Assembly (NCBI RefSeq): GCF_042477335.2
Contig: NC_091255.1
Span: forward strand, 23,352,501 to 23,416,500
Source: Ovis canadensis
Taxonomy: Eukaryota > Chordata > Mammalia > Artiodactyla > Bovidae
Length of the DNA: 64,000 nt
Direction of reading: 5' to 3'
Shown here: positions 44,817 to 57,394 of the stretch, one piece after another
Position numbering within the stretch: the stretch's first letter is position 1
How the letters are laid out: each line of letters begins with the position of its first letter
Notes under the pieces: model-generated
Databases searched by the model: none
What the model saw: only the letters and a program-made list of their open reading frames with translations
What the model was told of the DNA's origin: nothing
Position numbers and translations under genes: made by a program

Positions 44817-45115
44817 TGTTGTTGTTGTTCAGTCGCTAAGTGGTGTCTGACTCTTTGAGACCCCATGGTCTGTGGCACACCAGGCCTCCCTGTCCTTCAT
44901 TATCCCTCGGAGTTTGCTCAGATTCATGTCCAGTGAGTTGGTGATACTGGCTAACCATCTCATCCTCTGTCGCCCCTTTCTCCTTTTGCCTTCAATTTTT
45001 CCCAGCATCTGGGTTTTTTCCAGTGAGTAGGCTCTTCCCATCAGGTGGCCAAAGTATTGGAGCTTCAGCATCAATCTTTCCAACGAATATTCAGGAACTT
45101 GATAGGCTACCTGTA
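44817..45115 (-). mobile_element. BovB 3' end fragment
   Basis: 'gttgttcagtcgctaagtgg' to 'gtggccaaagtattggagct' and beyond. Confidence 0.9.
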
Positions 45116-45195
45116 ATTGAAGCAACCAAGAACTCCCTTACCTGGGGAGAGTTCTACCACTTGGTGACCTGCTAGATGAGAAAAGGTGAGGACAC

Positions 45196-45470
45196 CTTTT
45201 TTTTTTTATTTTTTCCTGACTGCAGTGAATCTTTGTTGCTGAGTGCAGGCTTTCTCTAGTTGAGGTGAGCTGTGGCTACTCTAGTTTTGGTGTGCAGGCC
45301 CCTGTTGTTGCAAAGCACAGGCTCTAGGCGAACAGGCGTCAGTGGTTGTGGCCCCGCGGGCTTAGTTGCCCCAAGACTTGTGGGATCTTAGTTCCCTGCA
45401 GGGATTGAACGCAAATGCCCAGCAGCGGTAGGAGGATTCTTAAGCACTGGACCTCCTGGGGAGTCCTAGG
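45196..45470 (-). mobile_element. CHR-type SINE, long form
   Basis: T-run, 'cctgactgcagtgaatcttt' to 'ggacctcctggggagtcc'; diverged. Confidence 0.72.
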
Positions 45471-45479
45471 ACTCTTATT

Positions 45480-46980
45480 TTTAATGTATTTGAGAATATG
45501 TTGATAGACCTTGCATCTGGTACCTACATCAGAAAGGATATTTACCTCTTTTGACTAAATATTAGAAAAGCATTTCCAACTTTTCTGGCCTGTAACTTGA
45601 CTTACAGTTAATAAAGATGCTTAAAGGTGGGAGACTGAAAATAATGTTTAAGGGTGTGCCGTTTCTTTGAGGCACTTCAGAGTGCTTGGTTTTTAGAACC
45701 CTTTTATAAATAGGGTTATTAGTGTTTGTGGCCATAATGTAAAAATGAGTGTTGATTTGGAGCAGGGGGCAAGAAAAACCTCTCCATCCATGCGTTGCGT
45801 CATGGTTTAATTGCTTGGTTGGATGAAATGTCAAACTTGATAGATTATTAGAGCTGTTATTTTGGTGGTTAAACAATAATGGAACTGTTTGGATGTTTGC
45901 AAGGAACACTGCTCCCTGTGTTTGGACTTTGCTCTGGAGAAAGTTTCAATTGTTCAGAAGCGGTACTAGTTACAAAATGCAGCTTCTGTGGCTCCTAGCA
46001 CAGCTGTCTAAACTACTAGCTCTACTGGGGGCTTTGGACAAGCATTGTTTAACACTTTGGGAAACAATTTGTGTTTCTGATTCCAGAATGTCTATGGTTG
46101 TTCCGGACTAGTTGGGAGACCAAGAAATGGGAGAATGGTGTTACGTGTGTCTAAGTTAAGTCCAGCTTTTTTTTTTCCTTTAAGCATCTCCAGAACAAAC
46201 TCTGTCTTTCTCACTGGGATGGGGATGGATAGAGGGGGATTATGATGAAACTATTGATTCCCTGGGCCTTTTCTTTCCTAGTTAGTGACTGTTCAGTAGA
46301 ATAGCATGTTGTTGGGCTGTGTGCCCACCTACGGAGGACTTGGGTCATTATAACCATACAGTACTTCTCCTTATGTCTTATTTTACCCCAAGGGTTCTCG
46401 TGTTGTAAGTGATGGTGGAGAAATGGAGGTAGATCACTTTCAGGAAGAAGCCCAGATGAGCATAGAAAGTAAAATTTTGAGCTTGAGGCTTGTGTCCTTT
46501 GAGGCGTGTGTCCTGCTTCTATACATGTGATGACTGGCTGAGAGAATCGCAGAGGAAGCATCATTGACATTTTTCCCACCAACCTCACCCTCTTGTTTTA
46601 GAGACGTTTGTAGCCAAAGCTATTTGTAGTAAGAAGCCTGTCCCATGTGAGGTGCCTACCCGATCTGGTAACCACATCTTTCACAGTTGATTTGTCTAAT
46701 TGCCGTAGTTCTCAGATGCTTTTGAGTTCAAGCAGGGCACTTTGGGCCGCATGCTGAGCTGAAATTGCGGTGAGAGTTCACTCTGCATGGGTTACCTCTG
46801 CTGCGTCCTGGCTCTTTGCTTCTGGCCCCGGGGAAGCTCTGATAAAGCCCCGGGAGGGATGGGGCACAGGCAACATCTGAGATACACTTCAGATGGTTGA
46901 GCCAGCAACCAACCCACACTTAAAGAATCTTTTTTTCTTTTTTATTTCTGGCGTCGAAGGGACAGCAGAATAATACGAAA
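45480..46980. other. Unique intronic sequence
   Basis: 1.5 kb without recognisable repeats or genes. Confidence 0.4.
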
Positions 46981-46984
46981 TAAT

Positions 46985-47290
46985 ATGCTTGCCTTACAAA
47001 CGATTCGCCTTCCTTATTTCCCCATAGTGGTTGGATATTTGGACGAGTAATTGTAATTGCACCTTTATGGTCACGTACGTCCCTTTCCCCCAACATCTCT
47101 AAGCCTTGGCAGTAATCTGTGCTCTATCTCTATAATTTTATCCTTTCTGAAATGTTATGGAAATGGAACCGTAACAGCATGTGGCATTCTGAGATTGGCA
47201 TTTTCCACTTAGCATGATGCCCTCCATCCAAGTTATATTTAGTCATGTTGTATTTAGCTGTATTTATTAATGCTTTCTCCCCTCCCCCCT
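46985..47290 (-). mobile_element. Old L1 fragment
   Basis: 'atggaaatggaaccgtaaca' and 'tttccacttagcatgatgcc' match a reversed L1 3' region. Confidence 0.55.
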
Positions 47291-47434
47291 CCCCCCACTT
47301 GCTCTGGTCATAGCAGTGCTGTGGTCCACAGCGTGTGTCCACTTAGTCGGGTTTGTGCTTTGTCTTCATGTCTCATTAAATGGTGTTTTCCCCCCATAGC
47401 AGTAAGTTGAATTGGTGTATCACTATGCAGTTAC

Positions 47435-47566
47435 AGGAGAAGGCAATGGCAACCCACTCCAGTACTCTTGCCTGGAAAATCCCATGGACGGAGGAGCCTG
47501 GTAGGCTGCAGTCCATGGGGTCACTAAGAGTCGGACACGACTGAAGTGACCTAGCAGTAGCAGCAT
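47435..47566 (+). mobile_element. Bov-A SINE
   Basis: 'ggagaaggcaatggcaaccc' to 'gacctagcagtagcag'. Confidence 0.88.
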
Positions 47567-47599
47567 TGCTAAATAGCCTAAGTAGTATGGATGGGTCAC

Positions 47600-47671
47600 T
47601 ATTTTTTTTAAATTGTAGTATAGTTGGCTTACAATGTTCTTTTCATTTCTGGTGTAGAGCAAAGTGATTCA

Positions 47672-47723
<52 letters not shown>

Positions 47724-48285
47724 CTTTTTCATATTCTTTTCCATTATGGTTCATCACAAGATACTGAATATCGTTCCCTGCACTGTACAGTAGGACCTTG
47801 TTTTATCTGTTTTACATGTTGTAGTTTGTATCTGTTGATCCCAAACTCTGAATTTATCTCTCCCTCACCTCTTTTCCCCTTTGGTAGCCATAAGTTTGTG
47901 TTCTATGCCTTGGATGTATCACAGTTTTTTAACCATTTACCTATTGTAGGGCATGTGAGTTGTTTCCAGTTTGGGGCTGTTACAGGTAAAGCCATTATGA
48001 ACATTTGTATACAGGTATTTGTGTGGATGCAGGCTGTAATTTCTCTGGGTTAAGTGCCCGGGAATGTAATTGCTGAGTCTCAGAGTAAGTATATCTTCAG
48101 TCTCTTAAAGAAACTACCAGACTGTTTTGCCCAGCACTCTACCATTTTGCAGTCTGTCCCACCAGCAGAGTATGAGATCTAGTTTCTCTGCATCCTCGCC
48201 AGCATTTGGTATTGTTCCCACTTTTTAACTTTTTAAAACAAGTAGCGTATCTGGTTTTTAAATTCATCAGATTACTTGTAAAACT
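47600..48285 (-). mobile_element. L1 3' end
   Basis: 'tagtatagttggcttacaat', 'gttccctgcactgtacagta', 'ttgtttccagtttggggctg' and 'tctgcatcctcgccagcatt' run in reversed L1 order. Confidence 0.78.
47674..47718. repeat. (AT)n microsatellite inside L1
   Basis: About 22 uninterrupted AT units. Confidence 0.97.
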
Positions 48286-48395
48286 GATTTGATTGCCAGA
48301 GAGCAGAGATTTTTGAGTTGTGGTTAGCCCTCCATGTGGCTGTGTCTCAGGACAGTGGTCAGTGGTCTGTCGACCTGCTTTTTAATCCTCTGCCC

Positions 48396-48494
48396 TGGTG
48401 AAGAATCCACCTGCAATGCAGGAGACCCCAGTTTGATTGCTGGGTTGGGAAGATCCGCTGGAGAAGGGACAGGCTACCCACTCCAGTATTCTTG
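48396..48494 (+). mobile_element. Bov-tA, 5' part only
   Basis: Head 'tgccctggtgaagaatccac' and the start of the A unit, breaking off at 'ccagtattctt' where a second Bov-tA begins. Confidence 0.82.
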
Positions 48495-48695
48495 GGCTTC
48501 CCTGGTGGCTCAGCTGGTAAAGAATCCGTCTGCAGTGCGGGAGACCTGGGTGCAATCCCTGGGTTGGGAAGATTCCTGGAGAAGGGAAAGGCTACCCACT
48601 CCAGTATTCTGGCATGGAGAATTCCATAGACTGTAAAATCCAATGTGGTCACAAAGAGTTGGACAGGACCGAGCGACTTTCACTTTCACTTTGGT
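48495..48695 (+). mobile_element. Bov-tA SINE, complete
   Basis: 'gggcttccctggtggctcag' to 'cgactttcactttcacttt'. It follows the truncated copy without a gap. Confidence 0.88.
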
Positions 48696-49166
48696 GTCCT
48701 CGAGAGAGGGAAGACTAACCAAGACTAACCTTGAGGGACCCTGAGCATGAGATTCACATTCCCCCTTCCCTGGCAGGACCTGGCACATCTCAGCACCTGC
48801 CTCAGAATGACAGCTGAATGAACCAGCTGCTGTCCCAACACTGAATTCTGGTTAATTCTTTACAGGTTTACCTCAGTGAATGCAGCCTTAAATATGCTGA
48901 AAATTTGGCCCAGAATGGCCCTAAGAACTTGTTCAAATTGTTCTGAACTTGTTCAGTTTTTCAAACTGACAATTTGTCCTTCAAATTTCATTTTCTTTGT
49001 CCAGTGATCTTAGGTACTTTATTTACTTCATTTCTGATAACGTTAATTAGCTTAACACTGCTCATTTAAGTACTAAAATAGCACAAACGTGTATGTAGAA
49101 AACAAAGAATAAACCTTCACCCCTACCAAAAGTAACTGCTGTTGAGCGGCTCTAGACTTTTGAACC

Positions 49167-49254
49167 ATGTTTTCTGTCTCTCTCTCTATGTATGTATGTC
49201 TTCTGTGTGTATGTTTTCTGTCTCTCTATATGTATGTATGTCTTCTGTGTGTAT
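49167..49254 (+). repeat. 44-bp tandem duplication of a (TATG)/(TC)-rich block
   Basis: ATGTTTTCTGTCTCTCT starts at 49167 and again at 49211; both units contain 'atgtatgtatgtcttctgtg'. Confidence 0.85.
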
Positions 49255-49367
49255 GTGTGTGTGTTTTCCACCTGCTGCCTGTACTGACCACCCCCCCCGC
49301 CCCAACCCCCATGGATGGAATATTGTGGGCATTTTCCCCTGTGATTCATTTTTTAATGTTCAAGTGA

Positions 49368-49560
49368 AGTAAGTGAAGTTGCTCAGTCGTGTCCGACTCC
49401 TCGCGACCCCATGGACTGTAGCCTACCAGCCTCCTCCGTCCATGGGATTTTCCAGGCAAGAATACTGGAGTGGGGTGCCCTTTCCTTCTCCAGGGGACCA
49501 TCCCAACCCAGGGATTGAACCCTGGTCTCCCTCATTGCAAACAGACGTCTGAGCCACCAC
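49368..49560 (-). mobile_element. Bov-tA SINE
   Basis: 'gtgaagttgctcagtcgtgt' to 'acgtctgagccaccac'. Confidence 0.87.
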
Positions 49561-50337
49561 AAAACTTTGGGTTCCTTTCTCTATTGTAAAAAAGATGAGA
49601 GTGATAACTTTAAAAGACCCAAATAATGTCTTTTACTCCTTGTTAATTGAGTTTGAATTGAAATAAGTGTGTGGCTTTATTTGCAAGTAAATCCTTAGAA
49701 TTCTAGGTGTTGGGCTCTGTCTCTCCAGTCTGTTGTATATAATGCAAGTCTGACTTTATGATGTGATTTCTTGCAGAGCCTTGAAGGAAGCAAGAACTGT
49801 GAGTGCAGTAATCATTAAGAGAGTGTATAGTCCTCTGGGTGTTTGTCCACTCTTTGGCTGCTTAGTCAGATGGAGTGTTTTCTTAAGTGCTGCTGAAATG
49901 CACAACTTGGTTTTTATTTTGAAATCTCTCCTTCTGTCTTCTCTGCCTCTTCCATTACTTTGATTACCTTGATGGGACATTCTGGCTGTGAAGCCTTACC
50001 CTTTTTATTTCCATAGCCTATGGAAGCCAGTATGAAGGGTAACTGTAGGTGAACAGGTAATTTTATCTGCATGGCTTAGCAATCACCCATCAAGATGAAA
50101 CACGTGTCAACAAAGGTCCTCTAGACTTAGGAAGCTGAAGGAAGGTAACTTTATCTGGTGGCATTCTTAGTGGAAACCCGGGTGAAAAATTTAGGAACTT
50201 TGACTTACTGGAGGCAGAGCATGAGCAAGGAGAGACAAAATGAGAAGAGGATGGAGAGGGGAAAGAGAGAGAGAGAATGTGTGGATGTGTATTTGGGGAA
50301 GAGACGAATCCAGAGCTACAGAGTAAATAAGAAATAT

Positions 50338-50515
50338 GGGGACTTTCCTGGAGGTCCACTGGTTGAGACTTTGCCTTCCAGTGCAGGGAGTGGGGTTGAT
50401 CCCTGTTTGGGCAGTTAGGATCCCACATGCCTCAGGACCAAGGAATGAAACCATAAAACAAGCAATATTGTAACAGATGCAATAGAGACTTTGAAAATGG
50501 TGCACATCAAAATAA
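50338..50515 (+). mobile_element. CHR-type SINE
   Basis: 'gggactttcctggaggtcca' to 'acatcaaaataatttg'. Confidence 0.8.
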
Positions 50516-50517
50516 TT

Positions 50518-50662
50518 TGTTTTTTCTTAATTTATTCGTCTGCACTGGGTTTTAGTACTGGTCTGCAGGATATTCAGTCTTCCTTGAGGCGTGTAGGGTC
50601 TAATTCCCTGACCAGGGATCGAACCCAGGTGTTAGCCACTGAACCTGCAGGGAAGTTCCTAA
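50518..50662 (-). mobile_element. CHR-type SINE
   Basis: 'ttaatttattcgtctgcact' to 'gaacctgcagggaagttcc'; tail to tail with the preceding copy. Confidence 0.75.
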
Positions 50663-50664
50663 AA

Positions 50665-51870
50665 AAATCTTTAAAAGGAAAAAAAAAAAAGAGTTATGAA
50701 TTAAGGAAGTCTTCAAAGTTGAATTACAGGATCTTTGTTCTGAGACGGTGGCTCCTGGGGAATAGGACATGAGCTTACCAGTCACTTCATTATGAAGCTA
50801 TTGGGGTTGCTTGGTTGATGGAGTTAGATGACAGGTTCCTTCTCCCTGCCCTTCTTCTGTATTAGCAGCTCAGGGGGGTAAAAAAATTAAGAAATAGCTT
50901 TGTATAGAAAATTACACCCATCCAGTGACTTCCAAGATTTCTGTTGCCAGGTTTCTAAAGAGAGCTGTCCAGGATAGCAGTTTGGTCATGTCGCAGACTT
51001 CCTTTCTCCCAGACTTGTCATCAGGTCGTCAGACTGTGTCCCGTCAGCTTAGGAGTCTCCTTCCTGTGGTCTTGCTCCTTTTTCAGTTCCCGGCATTTCA
51101 CTGTGCCCGAGGTAGGCAGTTGCAGTGCCCTTGGTATCGGATACCTTTCTGTCCTTTGAAGTATTATGCCGCAGTGGATAATAAAGTGCCCAGATTGCAT
51201 TATAGAACAGGTTGTGGGAGCTGTACCCCCGGGGACAGGCTTGGCTTGCATCCACACCCTCCTGCAGCTCGCGGGTGGTTTTGCAGCACAGTGCTGTGAA
51301 GCAGGTTGAGCCTTATTCAGTGTCGGTCCCTATATCCAGACACTAAAGTGGCTCGTTAAAGATTAAAAGGACCGACTGCCTGGTCCTTCTGGCCCCAAGA
51401 TGGAAAGATCCCTGCTGTGGCGACAGCCTGTGACTCCCAGGAGAGGCCATCTTATCCCACAGGGTTGTGCTTCCAAACGTTACAGAAAGCCTGCGGCGGC
51501 TGATGCTGTGGTGATAAGTTGGCATCTGGGTACTTGCAAGACATATGAGCTCTATAGCACCCCATGGTTTGAATTTCTGGGCAAAACGGTCTCATCAGAA
51601 AATCGAAAGCCTCTCCTTTCAACCCATGCCTTCGGGGAGGTTTTCTCCTTTGTTGTATTTGACTATTCTGTTGAGCCAAGTGAACTTTAATTTTCACAGC
51701 TGTAAAAATTCCAATAAGCTCCTTGTATTGCATCCCAGGTGTGAAAACGTCTCTGTCTAACAGGGCTGTGGGTGACAGCGAAAATCCTTAAGAGTAGTTA
51801 GGATAATTGCCTCTGGAGGCTTGAAGAAAATACCGGTCCAAAATAAATACAGTTCAGTTGTTATATAGTC
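50665..51870. other. Unique intronic sequence
   Basis: 1.2 kb without a named repeat. An open frame at 51400-51690 (96 codons) resembles nothing I know. Confidence 0.4.
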
Positions 51871-51875
51871 TTATT

Positions 51876-52127
51876 AAAACAATTATTTATTTTTCGCTGT
51901 GCTGGGTCTTTGTTGCTCTGCACGGGTTTTCTCTAGTTGTGGCCAGCAGGGCCTGCTCTCTGCCCTCTCAGCATGGTCTTCTCCCAGCAGTGGCTTCTCT
52001 TGTAGAGAATGGGCTCTAGAATGTGCAGGTTCAGTAGTTGCTCTGAGGCATGTGGAATCTTCCAGAACAGGGATGGAACACCTGCATTGGCAGGCAGATT
52101 ATTATCCACTGTACCACCAGGGAAGTC
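51876..52127 (-). mobile_element. CHR-type SINE, long form
   Basis: 'ttcgctgtgctgggtctttg' to 'taccaccagggaagtcc'. Confidence 0.78.
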
Positions 52128-52334
52128 CAGTTGTTATATTCTTGATGGTTCTTGTGGGTGAGGGGACTAATGTCTAAGACCTGCCCTGTGAGGCTCCTGT
52201 TCAGTTTGGGGGTCTTTGGTGGGTGTGGGGGATAGGGGGAGGGAGTGGTAACAATACTACCAAGGGAAACACGCTTTATTTTACAGCGCTTAGGGAACAG
52301 CACTATGACCTGCCTCTCAAAACATGACATGGCT

Positions 52335-52490
52335 GTTTGTGTCAGAGTCACTTAGGAAAGGGAGATGCTTATTAAACATTCCCATTCTGGGGCCTCCTTC
52401 CACTTCTGCTAATTCAGTGTCTGAGAGACTGGATTGGGAAGTGATAACTTTTCAGTAAGCACCCCTGTTGATTCTCAAGTACCCCTAGAG
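52335..52490. mobile_element. MER5-like element
   Basis: 'gtcagagtcacttaggaaag' and 'ttctggggcctccttccact'; diverged. Confidence 0.45.
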
Positions 52491-52959
52491 TTGATTCTCA
52501 AGTATCCTAAAGTCCTCTTCATTTTCATGCTTAATTTCTGTGATTTATTAGATGATTGCTATTTGGTTGACATTCATTGTCTTTTTTGAAGAGTAGGTAC
52601 TCTAATTTAAAGAAAAAAAAAAGAGGGGAGTTATGAGATTCCTAAACATCCAGGATTATAATTTGTCAGTGTCTCTAATTATCAACAAAGTAGGAAAGCC
52701 ACTGGTTCCTGGAAATTTTGGTTTATCAATTTACTGTCTTCTCAATCGGTAAAAGGATGTGGGGGAAAAAATAGAAGAAGGATGTGGACATAAATAAGAT
52801 TAATTTTGTTAAAAAGAGGAAATGTGCAGTATTACTTAGGATGCCAGAAATGGGGAAGCAGGTAAAAGGGGTGCGTGGAGAGGAAAGAGAAGGGGAAAAG
52901 ATTCAAGTAGTTTATAAACAGTAAACAATTTAAAACTTTAAACTGGATTTTAAATTTGT

Positions 52960-53332
52960 TGTTCAGTTGCTCAGTCATCTCTGACTCTTTGGGACCCCAT
53001 GAACTGCAGCATGCCATGCTTTCTTGTCCTTTACTATCTCCCAGAGTTTGCTCAAAGTCATGTCCGTTGAGTCCGTGATGCCATCCAACCATCCCATCTT
53101 CTGTCCTCCGCTTTTCCTCCTGCCTTCAATCTTTCCCAGCATCGGGGTCTTTTCTAATGAGTTGGCTCTTCCATCAGGTGGCCAAAGTGTTAGAGCTTCA
53201 GCGTCAGTCCTTCCAATGAATAGAGTTGATTTCCTTTAGGATTGACTGGTTTGATCTCCTTGTAGTCCAAGGGACTCTCAAGAGTCTTCTCCAACACCAC
53301 GGTTCAAAAGCATCAATTCTTTGGTGATCAGC
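52960..53332 (-). mobile_element. BovB 3' end fragment
   Basis: 'tgttcagttgctcagtcatc' through 'aaagcatcaattctttggtg'. Confidence 0.9.
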
Positions 53333-53899
53333 TGAGGAATATTTGAATATATGCTTGTTGTAAAAAGAGCATTCAGACATTGATAAAGCTAAAATACCTC
53401 CTTGATCTGCTCCCATTTCAGTTCCCCACCATATCTTTTTGTACATATTTGGTAACTTTTTATGGATTTGGAAGAGTACAGAATCCTAAGAAATGAGTAT
53501 TTTAATTTCTTTTGACACCTGCTTGTTTAAAATGTTAAGATCTATCAGAAAAAAAAAACAAAAAACCAAAGGTGGGCTATAAATGACACTACATATTTCT
53601 GTTCACGTAAAACAATGGGGATGATGTTTGCAGAGAGTGAGTGTGTGTGTATATGTACATACACACAAATGCATACATACATGCATATATTAAATATCTC
53701 ATTACTACACATCAGAAGTAAACCTATAGCGCCTTGGGTGCTGAATCACTTGTTTGAGTTTTATTTTTTTATTTATATATATACATTTTTTGCTCTGAGT
53801 TTTAAGATAGTATATTGAAAGAGCTTAAGCACAAAGCCATGACTATCTTGTTTATTTCTCACACAGTCTCATATTCCTGTTTTTTTTAAGATATATTTT

Positions 53900-54058
53900 T
53901 TTAATGTGGACCATTTTTAAAAAGTCTTTATTGAATTTGTTACAGTATTGCTTCTGTTTTGTTTTGTTTGCTTGACCATGAAGCATGTGGGATCTTCACT
54001 CCCTGACCAGGGATCGAACCCATGCCCTCTGCACTGGATGGCCAGGGAGGTCCCCCAG
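53900..54058 (-). mobile_element. CHR-type SINE
   Basis: 'tttattgaatttgttacagt' to 'gatggccagggaggtccc'. Confidence 0.75.
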
Positions 54059-54064
54059 TCTCAC

Positions 54065-57000
54065 ATTCTTAGAGTTTCCATTTAACCTTATAAAATCTCA
54101 AGTGCCTGAAGCTATTAGTTCAAATGTAACGTCTTTTTAAAGCTGTCCATCTGTGATTCTCAGCCTTTTCCTGATTAAAAGAGGGAACACGGATGGAGTG
54201 TGGTTATATGTGTGTGTGTGGGGGGGGCGGGGAGAACTGTTCAGAACTGTGCAAAATCCCACGGAGGGAAAGGGTAATCTGAGACAGCCCTCCTCACCTG
54301 CTGAGCGGCGCTTGTCTTAGCAGAATTAGGAAGTTCCCATGCTTCTGTTGCTCCTCACATCGTTTACATTTATTTCCTGGGCACAGAACCATCTGGACTT
54401 TATCTTCCTCATTTAAAGTTTGCTAATAGAGAATGAGTCAGAAGGGTCTAACAATCCTCTGTCTTTGTTTCCGTATTTGTCTCTACTCTGTGTACCTTGA
54501 AAGCTGCTCCATCTTAGGATGTTTGTGACTTATCGTCAATGACAGAAATATGTTTTAAAGTGTGGTCTGTGAGATAATGGCTGTCGACCGCTGTAAAGAT
54601 GCTTCTGTCATTGGAAAGACTAATTAACACATACCGTAGGAAAACTTCTTTAAACACAGCTATTTTCTGAAAAAAGGAAAACACTGAGGAGGAGGAAATA
54701 AAGGAGGGAACATTTTATAAAACCTAAAAGCCCAGCATGGTTATCCTGCTGGAATAATGTAATTAAGGGACATTGAGTTGGATAAATACCTTTTTTTTTT
54801 TTTAACTAGCTCCGTGAAAAGGAATTGAATTAAATAGCATAGTTTTTGAAACCCTAATTCTGACAATCTACATGTACAATTTAATGAATCCTAATGTTTA
54901 CCAAAGGACAGACTGGATTGGCAGCTACATCCAGAGTCCGACACCTTGAGAGACCTACCTGACGGGATGAACAAGGCTAGGTGTGGTGGCTTTGAGAGTC
55001 CATGCTGAGGAATAGCTGATGTCTGTGGGAAATTTGGAGCAGGGAACAGAAGGATCTGATGTGAACTCTAGTTTCCTTCTTGTCAAGTGAACACCCGGGG
55101 AAGCAAGGACTTCATCTCTTGTTTTCTTTGTCTGGCACCGCTGCCAGTTCTCGCCTGTCAGAGCAAATTCAATAATAATTAATAGCTGTTGATGAGCCAG
55201 TTGTTCTAGAATCGATTTTTTTTTTAATAAGCTGACCAATAACTGAGACTTGCCATAAATTTAAGGATTCTTTTTTCTTTTAGAAGTGTCAATGTGATTT
55301 TCATAGCCTCCTATGGTTCCTTAAACATCTAGTAGGTGTGATGGTGGATAATTGAGCTTTAGCATAGAGAATATGTGGCAGCTGATTCAACAACAATAAC
55401 AACAACAACCCTCCTGTGTATCTGCGTTAATTAGAGAACATGAGTTGTCTCCAGAATCAGAGAGGTCAAAGAAGGCCTGGTGGGGAAGGAGCCACGAGCC
55501 TGGTCGGGACTGACAAAATTCACTCTAATGATTTGACCAGCTAGCCCGGCCTGGGCACGTTCCCTCAGTCCTCTGACCCAGATGCTCCAATTTGTAAACG
55601 TGAAGTGACTTCCTTATCAGCTTCTTGGGGTAATCTGCAGAATTTCAGTAATCTTGCTGTCCAGAGCCCCGAGGCTCTCAGATGAAATTTCAGAAGGTGA
55701 CTGGCCACAGGAGCTTCCCTGATGATCAGCAGCCTGGGAATAGGTCCACCGGCCTCCTGATAACCAGCTTCATATTTAAAAAAGAATCAGTGGGGCACCT
55801 CTTCTTTTCTGGATTGCAGTTGATTGCGGTTGGCTCAGGCTGAGTTGTTTGGGAAATAGAGTCTTGCCTGGCATGAGTCAGCACTGCCCTGGGTAAACCG
55901 CCTGCTCTGTTGCAATCTAGCTTACCAAAGATACGTCCCCAGGCAGCACCATTCACTGCCTGAAAGCCACTGCTGTTGGTTCCCGAGATGATCTCATCTC
56001 AACGGGCCTCCAAAAGACCTCAGCAGCGGCAGGAACCGGAGGCAGCTGGCTGTCTGCCCTGGCCATATTTTGAAATAGGCAAAATCAGGTAACCCCTGAC
56101 TCTTCTCTTGAGTGTCATGAGCTAGACCGAGCTGCAGCAGAAACTGGAGTGAGTCTTAGTCTTCAGACGTGAGTCAACGCCAGATTGATTTGGTTGTCTG
56201 AAAGTCAGTCCTTGAGCTCTTCAGAGGGGATGTGAGGGGAAGTTTCATTTTGTTTGGGATGTGGTTTTGGACCTAATAAGACCGTTTTTTATATAACTTC
56301 AGAGAAATAAAAAATGTTAGGTTTACAGCTTTATCTGTCTTTTGCTCTCGTAGTCTCTGTTCTTTCTGTGTCTTGTAAGAAATAGTTTAGTCACAATAAC
56401 CCATTGTTAGAGAGGGGTGGACACATTTGCTTTTCTGCTCACTGACTGTGATACTGCACTGCAGAGAACACGATCTTAGCAGGCTGTTTCCGACGTGTTA
56501 TGAAGAACCTCCCCTTCTTCCCGCTCTCTGTTCAGACTGCTGCCCGATTTTCTTCCTGTTCTTCACCTCTCAATTTCATAGAGCTCCAGCCTCATCACTG
56601 GGCAGTAATCCATCTGCCCTTTCAAGTTTGCCCCTGCTCCTTGCAGTTACCCTGTAGGGTCTGTGTTCTCTTTTACTTCAGGCCTTTGTACAAGCAAGCC
56701 ATCTCTGAGACACCCTGACCCAGCATACGCCGGCCAACTTGCTCTAGCCTGGACATCACTTCTGGGAAGTCTCCTCTTCCTCACCAAGACTGGATGAGTG
56801 CTCGGGAGAACCCTGTGTTTCCCTCATCACAGGATATGTTTGAGAAGCAGCACCAGTTTTGTTAGCGTTACATCCAGCGTGCTTGGCATAGGTTCGGTTC
56901 TCAGGAAGGGGAGCATGATCATGAACTGCACTGAGCTTCCTCAGCTCTGATCCTGTTAGAAGCTCTTCGTTACTTTGACTTCTGTCCCCATCCCCCTGCT

Positions 57001-57390
57001 TCTGTTTTCCTGAAGATTGCAAGGAAACTCCTAATTTCCAGACCCAGTGTCCTGGTCCTGATTTCAGCCTCCATCTCACTTAATCTCTGCCTACCATTTG
57101 GCACTATCGAACTGGTCTTTTTATCCCGCCCCCAGCAACCCTCTTCCTGTGGCTTTGAGGCTCCAGAGCATCCTTCCGTTGTTTATTCTCATTTTCTTTT
57201 GGTTAGTCCATAAATGTCGGCATGCTCCAGGGCTCTGTCTTGGGTTTCTTTTCCCTCTTCTCCCGCCCGCTTCCTTTAAAGACCTCAGATAGGTCCATGA
57301 ATTCAGCTGTCTGTCCTCAGTGTGCCTTACCAGCCCAGTTGTGTCTCCCAAACTTCAGATCCTTACTTCCAACTTGACAAGTCTTTTTAA
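54065..57390. other. Long stretch without young SINEs
   Basis: 3.3 kb of presumed intron with no Bov or CHR insertion that I can recognise. No coding exon seen. Confidence 0.5.
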
Positions 57391-57394
57391 GAAT

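Noticed and set aside
47664-48053. 129-codon open frame starting with an Ile-Tyr run
   Set aside because: It reads through the (AT)n microsatellite and a reversed L1 3' end.
51400-51690. 96-codon plus-strand open frame in the presumed RFFL intron
   Set aside because: No recognisable domain, no splice signals that I can defend, no similarity to RFFL. Probably chance.
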